A stretch of DNA of 64,000 bases from RGIG5579 sp045541915 (GTDB lineage: Bacteria; Bacillota; Clostridia; Oscillospirales; SIG627): contig JAZQJZ010000007.1 in assembly GCA_045541915.1 (NCBI GenBank), positions 1-64,000 of the forward strand. The letters run 5' to 3'. This document shows positions 58,189 to 64,000 of this stretch, piece by piece. Position 1 is the stretch's first letter; every line of letters starts with the position of its first letter. A program made the translations under genes and the position numbers. The notes under the pieces were generated by a model that did no database searches, had not been told where the DNA came from, and saw nothing but the letters and a program-made list of their open reading frames with translations.

Positions 58189-61100
58189 TTATGCTTTCCA
58201 CGGAGCGGAAAGACCTTCGATCTTTTCGCCGTTGTAAAGCTGGCAGGAGAAGTGGATCTTCTCGCCGGCAACGGACTGCATCTCTTCCCAGGGAAGAATC
58301 TTTGCCAGAGGCATTTCCTTAATGAAGAAGTCAGGCGCACGATAAACAGTGCGATACACTTCCTCGCCCTTGGCGTCAGTGATGGTAACAAACACATCGG
58401 AAATGGGGAAGTTGGACTTGAGGGATGCCTCTTTCAGGTTCTTCTCTTGGGAGATTTCAACCTTGCCATCCTCCACTTCCTTGGTGCCGATCAATTCTGC
58501 AAAGGTAAAGGGAATGTAAAAGGTATCAAACAGCTGCTTGAAGGTATATTTCATATCCACCATACCCTGAGCGCAGTAGTGGGTTCCGTCAGGATGCTTG
58601 CGGATATTGTTGCCCACACCGGTGGAATAGCAAACCTGCTCGGTCATAAGCGTATAGCTCTTATCACCGTCAATGAAGCCGTTTTCATCGCGAACTACAG
58701 TAGGGTAAGCAGAGTTCATTCTCACGTGACCGGTGCTGACCACACCGTCAGCAGGAAGCATTGCCGCATAGGATTCGTACATCACCTGCTCGCCGTTATC
58801 TTTGCAGACAGACTTCTGGTTGTACTTTTCAGCATTGCGGAAGCTCTTGAACTCTTCGGGGTACTTATAAGGTCCAACCGGAAGGAAGCCCTGCGCCTTG
58901 CACATACCGAAGGTATAGCTGAAGTTTGCGGAATTGACCACACGGCTCCAGGAAATGCTGGCACCGCCGGAGCAGGCATTTCCGAAGATTCTTGCATTCT
59001 GGATACATTCGCTTGTGGCGTCCAGAACACCCGTTTCGGGATCGCAGATCTCTGCCATACGGTAAAGGTTACCGGATCCGCAGGTCACATAGGGAAGACC
59101 GCCGTGAACCATACCGGCTGGCATATGTCTTTCTTTTTTCTGACTTCCGATGGTATAGGTCACATTTTCGCTGAGCAGATGGGGGAATTCACACTGGAGC
59201 TTCATATAATCCAAGCAGATCTGACGGAGACGGTATTCACGCATACCGGGCTTGGCCACGGGAATCTGCTTCAGCTGCTGTACCAGGCTCTTACCGGGAA
59301 TGGTTGTGGAGGTGCCGCCCTTGCCGGGGAGAATGGCAACCTTAAATCCGCGGTAGCCCTTGAGGAGTTCACCATTGTAAAGCTGGAACTGCATATTCAA
59401 GGTATAGGGAGCCTCGAAGATCTCCAGTCTCTTCATATCTTCTCTGGGGAGCATATCGCCAAGTTTTGCCTTGTAGGTAGCAAAGGAGATGGAACGCCAT
59501 ACGCCCTCTGCCATCACCTTGCCGTGAACGTCGGTCACCTTGTAGAAGGCATCGGACAAGGGATAGTTGAAGCTAAATTCCACTTCATTCAATTCATCTG
59601 CGTTAAAGCACTTCTTGTTGGAGTTGGGAACGGCATAGGCCTGTTTCACCGGTGCCTGACCCAAGAATTCCTTGAAGGTGAAGGGCAGATAGTTGGTGTC
59701 ATACAGTTTCTTAAAGGGGATCTTCACATCCACACAGCCCTCAACCACATAGTAGTCGCCGTTTTTCTGCTGTCTGACGTGGTACCAGTCAACGGTGATC
59801 ATACCCTGATCGCTGAAGACTGCATAGCTCTTGTTGCCGTCAATGGTTCCGTCAGGATTGCGAACCACATGGGAAAGACCCGTTGCCATACGGATATGGC
59901 CGGGGCAGTTCAGACCGTCACCGGGCTGAAGCAGAGCGTAGGATTCAAACATCACCTGCTCGCCGTTTTCCTTACATACAGTCTTGGCTGTATACTTTTC
60001 CGGATTGTGGAAGCTTCTGATGTCCTTGCGATAGGTATAAGGGCCAACGGGAATGACGCCATTTGCCTGGGTCATTTCATGGGTCCATCCAAGACGGACA
60101 GAGGTGATACATCTTGCCCAGGAGGTAGCACATCCGCCAGAGCAGGCATTACCGAAGATTCTCTTGTTTCTGCCAAACTCCTTCATATTCACAATACCGG
60201 TTTTGGGATCCATATGCTCGGCCCAACGGTAAAGGCTGCTGCCGCCTATATTTACATAAGGAATACCGGCGTGAACCTCGTCCTTTTTCAGACGAACCTT
60301 ATAGTCCTGTCTTTCCACCCAGTATTCAAAGTCTTCCTCCAGCTTATAGGGGAAAGAAACCTGCAGACGCATAAAGTCTACACACATTTTTCTCAACTGC
60401 TCGGGAGCCATTCCTTCTTTTGCAATGGGAATTGCTTTGAGCTTTTCATGGAGGGTCAGATCCTCGGGCTGCAATTCGCTGGCGATCTTACCGGGGATGA
60501 GCGTTCCCTTGAAGCCGGACCAGCCACTCTTGGTCACACCGTTGAGCAGACGGATCTTCAGTTCCAGGGTGCTTCTGCCGTTCTGGAACAGCTTCAGATC
60601 CTCCAACTTCAGAATATCCTTCAGTGCCAGAGCATACTTGTGATGGGTGGGGCAACGGTAAACATCCTCGTAAAGAAGGGTGCCGTCCCGATCCGTTACA
60701 GTGATGAATATATCGGAGAAGGGATAGTTTGCCTGAATCTCGATCTCTTTTAAGTGCTCGGTGGTGAAAATGGTGCGGAGAATGTTCTCGCCGGTGGCGA
60801 TCTCCTTCATTCGGATCACAGGCTTTGCATAAGAAGCCTCACCGGTGAATTCCTTGAAGGTAAAGGGAATATAGTGCTTTTCGAACAAGGTTTTAAAGTC
60901 TACCTTGATGTCAATGCCACCCTGAACATAAACGGGCGTTCCGTCTGCCTGGAGGGTATCGGTGTGATAGAGGTATTCCTTTTCGCCGTTTTCCTTTTCC
61001 TTCACCTCGGTCTGGTATGGCGTTGCCACCTGATCCATATACAGGATATAGCTCTTTTCGCCGTCAATTTCGCCATTTTCATCCCGTTCCACATGAACCT

Positions 61101-61758
61101 GGGAAACCATTCTCACGTGGCCGCGGCTATGAACACCGTCAGCAGGCTTCAAAGCGGCGAAGGATTCGTACATCACATCTCTTCCCATTTCGTTTCCGAT
61201 GTTATGGGAGGTATAATCATACTTTCTTTCCGGATCTTCCGCCAAGGTGTAAGGCGCCTTGATAAACAAAGGAAGCTCCTTCATATAGGTATAAGGACCA
61301 ACATTCTGATAGCCCATCAACTGGGTCATGCCGGAGGTGTAGGTCATCTTGGCAGAAGAGACGCATCTTGCCCAAGCAATGCAAGCTGCACCGGAGCAAG
61401 CGTTACCGAAAATCTGGGGATTTTCCTTCAGCTTGGAAATATCAAGAACACCGGTTTCTTCATCGTAATATTCCATTGCGCGATAAAGGTTTCCGGAGCC
61501 CAGATTCACATAGGGAAGACCGGCATAAACCGTATCGGTGGAAAGCTTCACCGGGCGCTTTGCGCTCTTGATGGTATATTCAAAATCTTCACTGGGAACC
61601 CAGCGGAAGGAAAGCTGCGCTCTCATAAAATCAAGACAAATCTGACGCATTTCCTCCGGGGTAGAGGAAGCCTTAGCGGTGGGAAGTGCCTTCAGCTTTT
61701 CCTGGCTAAAGGGATCCTGAACTGCGGGATACTGTTTTTTCGTTGTGGTATTCGCCAT
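58189..61758 (-). CDS. Giant protein with three papain-like (NlpC/P60-resembling) repeats
   Basis: A 1189-residue protein made of three homologous units starting near residues 21, 439 and 829. Each unit opens with LKxxPxAK..(R/K)(Q/K)(I/M)C(L/V)D(F/Y)M, then G(L/I)PYV, then FGNACSG. The invariant Cys is at 121, 539 and 929. Next come ALLQPGDG-type turns followed by GH(V/I)RM with an invariant His (214, 621, 1011). A beta-rich part of about 100 residues ends each unit with LYNG. Cys at a helix start, then PADG/PGDG and GHxRM, recalls NlpC/P60 and CHAP peptidases, so I infer a Cys/His hydrolase fold. There is no signal peptide, so it should be cytoplasmic. No known family is recognised. AAAGGAG precedes the start. 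Confidence 0.8.
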   Translation of the reverse strand: MANTTTKKQYPAVQDPFSQEKLKALPTAKASSTPEEMRQICLDFMRAQLSFRWVPSEDFEYTIKSAKRPVKLSTDTVYAGLPYVNLGSGNLYRAMEYYDEETGVLDISKLKENPQIFGNACSGAACIAWARCVSSAKMTYTSGMTQLMGYQNVGPYTYMKELPLFIKAPYTLAEDPERKYDYTSHNIGNEMGRDVMYESFAALKPADGVHSRGHVRMVSQVHVERDENGEIDGEKSYILYMDQVATPYQTEVKEKENGEKEYLYHTDTLQADGTPVYVQGGIDIKVDFKTLFEKHYIPFTFKEFTGEASYAKPVIRMKEIATGENILRTIFTTEHLKEIEIQANYPFSDIFITVTDRDGTLLYEDVYRCPTHHKYALALKDILKLEDLKLFQNGRSTLELKIRLLNGVTKSGWSGFKGTLIPGKIASELQPEDLTLHEKLKAIPIAKEGMAPEQLRKMCVDFMRLQVSFPYKLEEDFEYWVERQDYKVRLKKDEVHAGIPYVNIGGSSLYRWAEHMDPKTGIVNMKEFGRNKRIFGNACSGGCATSWARCITSVRLGWTHEMTQANGVIPVGPYTYRKDIRSFHNPEKYTAKTVCKENGEQVMFESYALLQPGDGLNCPGHIRMATGLSHVVRNPDGTIDGNKSYAVFSDQGMITVDWYHVRQQKNGDYYVVEGCVDVKIPFKKLYDTNYLPFTFKEFLGQAPVKQAYAVPNSNKKCFNADELNEVEFSFNYPLSDAFYKVTDVHGKVMAEGVWRSISFATYKAKLGDMLPREDMKRLEIFEAPYTLNMQFQLYNGELLKGYRGFKVAILPGKGGTSTTIPGKSLVQQLKQIPVAKPGMREYRLRQICLDYMKLQCEFPHLLSENVTYTIGSQKKERHMPAGMVHGGLPYVTCGSGNLYRMAEICDPETGVLDATSECIQNARIFGNACSGGASISWSRVVNSANFSYTFGMCKAQGFLPVGPYKYPEEFKSFRNAEKYNQKSVCKDNGEQVMYESYAAMLPADGVVSTGHVRMNSAYPTVVRDENGFIDGDKSYTLMTEQVCYSTGVGNNIRKHPDGTHYCAQGMVDMKYTFKQLFDTFYIPFTFAELIGTKEVEDGKVEISQEKNLKEASLKSNFPISDVFVTITDAKGEEVYRTVYRAPDFFIKEMPLAKILPWEEMQSVAGEKIHFSCQLYNGEKIEGLSAPWKA

Positions 61759-61808
61759 TTCAATTCTCCTTTTTTCAAGTTGTAATGAAAGTGATTCCGG
61801 CTGGTTTC

Positions 61809-61884
61809 ATTCTGCCATTCGACAACTCAAATGTAAATGGACAATTTAATGACAACCGCACAAAATAACGTACGAATTTTGTGC
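61809..61884 (-). promoter_or_regulatory. Promoter and inverted repeat before the triple-repeat gene
   Basis: Minus-strand TTTACA (61832-61837) and CAGAAT (61809-61814), spacer 17. Upstream lies the perfect inverted repeat GCACAAAAT - nine bases - ATTTTGTGC (61858-61884), a possible activator site. Confidence 0.45.
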
Positions 61885-61938
61885 TACTCGAAATCCTTGT
61901 GCCATTTGCTTTTCTAATTGATTCCGAAGAAAAGAAAA

Positions 61939-61972
61939 GAGTCGCGCAAACCATCGCGCGGCTCTTATTTTT
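61939..61972 (-). terminator. Probable terminator of the queG-like gene
   Basis: GAGCCGCGCG / CGCGACTC on the minus strand followed by TTTTCTTTTC, directly after the stop at 61965. Confidence 0.65.
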
Positions 61973-62753
61973 TAATGTTTCTTCGAAGGATCTCTCTGCC
62001 CCGCCAGGAAAACGCCCGGGTAAGAAATTTCTCCTTGGGACTTTCGATCACATCCTCCGTCAGCTCCGAAATATGATCCTCCTGAAAAAAGGAAATGGGA
62101 GTTTTTTCCGGCGTGGCATTCATCGGACAAGCGCTCTGGCACAGATCACATCCCCATTTGCACTTTGCTTGAGAAAGCAGCCTTTCCTCCTTTTCGCTTC
62201 GAATCTTCTTTTGAGAGATCAAGGAAAGACACTCTTTTCGTTCCGGATCCAAAATGGCGCCGGTGGGACAGGCAGTGCGACAAAGGGAGCAACCGCGACA
62301 GTGCTGGATCTCTTTTGGTTTTTGAGGGGAAATGGCCTTGGTCAGAAAAAATTCACCGATAAAAAAATAGGAGCCATACCGGGAATTTAAGACCAGTCCG
62401 TTTTCTCCCAGAACGCCAAGTCCGGCACGAAGCGCCGCTTCCCGTTCCCGGATGGGAGAGGAATCGGTAAAGCCGCAAAAGGCGATAGGACTTTTCTTCT
62501 CCTCCAGATATTCTCCCAGGCGCTGGGAAAGAAGACGCAAATACAAATGGTAGTCCCGTGGCTGCGCGTAAATGGAAAGATTGGTGGTTTTTTGCCCGGA
62601 AAAATATGGGATCAGAAACAAAACGGCACTTTCCACCTTGCCGATCTTCTGCTCCATTTTTTGAAATTTTGTTTCATCCCAGATAGAAAGATCCTCTATG
62701 GCAAGCTCTCCATAACAAAAGATCCCCTGGGATTCCAAAAATGAACCGATCAT
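61965..62753 (-). CDS. QueG-like epoxyqueuosine reductase, short form
   Basis: A 262-residue iron-sulfur protein related to QueG, the cobalamin-dependent enzyme that completes queuosine in tRNA. It has two 4Fe-4S motifs (CRGCSLCRTACPTGA and CKWGCDLCQSACP) and the conserved PYFSGQ, GFTDSSPIRER and GENGLVLNSRYGSYFFIGE segments. QueG has about 380 residues with C-terminal HEAT repeats, which are absent; short forms occur in Clostridia and Bacteroides. GGAGG precedes ATG 62753. It stands between an unknown giant gene and a phage terminase gene. Confidence 0.85.
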   Translation of the reverse strand: MIGSFLESQGIFCYGELAIEDLSIWDETKFQKMEQKIGKVESAVLFLIPYFSGQKTTNLSIYAQPRDYHLYLRLLSQRLGEYLEEKKSPIAFCGFTDSSPIREREAALRAGLGVLGENGLVLNSRYGSYFFIGEFFLTKAISPQKPKEIQHCRGCSLCRTACPTGAILDPERKECLSLISQKKIRSEKEERLLSQAKCKWGCDLCQSACPMNATPEKTPISFFQEDHISELTEDVIESPKEKFLTRAFSWRGREILRRNIKK

Positions 62754-62802
62754 CTTGTATTCCTCCCCAAAACAGTGTAGCAAAGGGAAGGAGAGAAGTC
62801 AA

Positions 62803-64000
62803 TTATTTTTTGAAAAAGCGAAGATAACTGTCATCCCTCTTTTCTTTTCCGAAAAATTCGGCGCGGAGATCCCGTTCCTTTTTCTTTGGAATCTTTTCTT
62901 CTCCCGGCAAAAACGGAAGGGAGGACAGGGCGTATCGCAGAGCGTCCGGCGCGTGGGTATATTCATGGGGAGTCAGAGCGGCATCCTCGGTTTTGATGGG
63001 ATCAAAGGTCAGGCGTGGAAGGGTTCGAAGAAGGTTTTTACACTGGGGAAAGATCCCCAAAAACGCCTTCTCTTCCCGTTCGGCACGCAAAAATTCTCTC
63101 ATTCTCCGCCAACCGGGGATTCTGGCATTGTCTGCCGGAACCAGGCCCCGAACGCCCCCTTTTTTTAAGATATCAAAGCCGCTTTTTCCCCCATCCTGGC
63201 GGCGTCCGGCAAGGTCAGGAGAAGCGGTAATATAGCGCACCTCTTCCCCGGCGATGGTCTCTCGGATCTTTTCCGCCGCCTCCGACAGCACCAGATCCGG
63301 CTCATACAGCTCCCGATACACCACAACACAGCTTCGATCCGGAGGATAAGCCAAAAGCAAAAATGCGGTCATATCCAAACCGTAATCCAGCGCGCCGAAG
63401 CGGATCCAGTTCTCTGGCACGGAAAAGGGGCTGATCTCGTGCTTTCTTCGGTCAAATTCCGTGAAATACTGTCCCTCAAAGGCATCCCAGTCGCCGTCCA
63501 GCATGGCCCGACGGCGAAGGGGAGGCAGACTTTCCAGGGTTCGTACATATTCTGGGTTTTCCTTCAGCAAATAGCGGTTGTCATACACCGTGGAGGGAAT
63601 GAAAATATAATCCTCCGCCTTTTCCCCCTCCCGGTATTCCCGATCGATAAAAAGCCGTTTTACCCAGGCATGTCCCACACCGCCCGGGTTGCAGGTAAAA
63701 TACATCCGCGGAACAAAGGGCTCCTGTAACAGTCCGGCCAAACGACAGCATTCAGTCATGGCATAGTACTGACTTTCCGTAAACTGGGTGGCCTCCTCCA
63801 TTCCGATCACCTCGTACGCCTGTCCCTGATACTGGAGCGCATCCCCCTCCTCGCTCAAATATCCCAATTTGATCCGAGATCCGCCCGGAAACAAAAATTC
63901 CTTGGTGGAATCCTTATAGGAAGCGATCCCATAAAGCCATCTTCGAAGCGGATTGATGTGGTTTTCACGTAATTCGGGGAAGGTGCGGCGCAGCAGCAGG
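62803..64000 (-). CDS. Phage terminase large subunit (5' end outside window)
   Basis: The frame stays open to the right edge, giving about 398 C-terminal residues. RRTFPELRENHINPL and EFLFPGGSRIKLGYL near the edge belong to the terminase ATPase. AYEVIGMEEATQF holds the Walker B and catalytic acids. FTCNPGG, GALDYGLDMTAFL (first nuclease Asp) and ITASPDLAGRRQD mark the coupling segment and the RNase H-like nuclease. It packages DNA into phage heads. Downstream, where portal and capsid genes are expected, the queG-like gene follows directly, so this is the edge of a prophage remnant or of a rearranged one. Confidence 0.88.
   Translation of the reverse strand, partial: LLLRRTFPELRENHINPLRRWLYGIASYKDSTKEFLFPGGSRIKLGYLSEEGDALQYQGQAYEVIGMEEATQFTESQYYAMTECCRLAGLLQEPFVPRMYFTCNPGGVGHAWVKRLFIDREYREGEKAEDYIFIPSTVYDNRYLLKENPEYVRTLESLPPLRRRAMLDGDWDAFEGQYFTEFDRRKHEISPFSVPENWIRFGALDYGLDMTAFLLLAYPPDRSCVVVYRELYEPDLVLSEAAEKIRETIAGEEVRYITASPDLAGRRQDGGKSGFDILKKGGVRGLVPADNARIPGWRRMREFLRAEREEKAFLGIFPQCKNLLRTLPRLTFDPIKTEDAALTPHEYTHAPDALRYALSSLPFLPGEEKIPKKKERDLRAEFFGKEKRDDSYLRFFKK

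Noticed and set aside
58186..61785. Long plus-strand frames of 855 and 343 codons
   Set aside because: Antisense to the triple-repeat gene; their own repeats merely mirror the repeats of that gene.

Overview
The window looks like chromosome of an uncultured low-to-mid GC Firmicute, most likely a gut Clostridia lineage near the Oscillospirales or Christensenellales (inference). The evidence is a T-box leader on thrS, a CIRCE-controlled groESL operon, RNase M5, a SigH-type sigma factor, class B sortase, undecaprenyl-diphosphatase, an LCP-family protein, consensus TTGACA/TATAAT promoters with 17-base spacers and AGGAGG ribosome sites. No rRNA operon, IS transposase or CRISPR array is present.

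Layout. 1-9.4 kb, minus strand: one long operon, potA-potB-potCD (polyamine uptake, with a fused permease/binding protein), alaS, a HIT protein, holA, rnmV and a membrane protein, ending near a truncated tRNA-Pro. 9.6-13.8 kb, plus: two cyclophilins, ribF and a DacF-like protein that has lost all three penicillin-binding motifs. 13.8-14.7 kb: two tRNA genes followed by two tandem non-coding modules made of short hairpins, the second starting with a copy of the tRNA-Trp 3' end. 14.8-18.1 kb, plus: a beta-propeller glycosidase-like protein and a neutral-ceramidase-like protein. 18.3-38.3 kb, minus: a glycine-riboswitch-controlled AGCS transporter, T-box thrS (with divergent uppP), an ion transporter, groESL, a TtcA-like enzyme, YfhO and LCP envelope proteins, rlmA, a gamma carbonic anhydrase, a Wzz/tyrosine kinase/phosphatase trio, a sugar-kinase-like protein, pfkA and a degenerate histidine-kinase-like protein. 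38.5-46.7 kb, mostly plus: lon, engB, a Rad3-type helicase, sortase B and a SigH-like factor. 46.7-47.9 kb: a tRNA-like cloverleaf without a usable anticodon loop, a zinc-ribbon protein, and a divergent phage-type regulator pair with a palindromic operator. 48.1-51.3 kb: a glycosyltransferase/GtrA fusion with a NAGPA-type glycosidase and two membrane proteins. 51.4-53.7 kb: PduL, an IscU-like protein and a GGGtGRT protein. 53.7-55.1 kb: two paralogous XRE/AbrB cassettes between near-identical terminators, one decayed. 55.1-64 kb: a GH39-like glycosidase and a divergent MBL hydrolase, a 1189-residue protein made of three papain-like repeats, a QueG-like reductase, and the 3' part of a phage terminase large subunit running off the right edge.

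The least explained items are the tRNA-anchored hairpin modules, the tRNA-like RNA, the triplicated Cys/His protein, the XRE/AbrB cassettes and the PduL/IscU/GGGtGRT operon.
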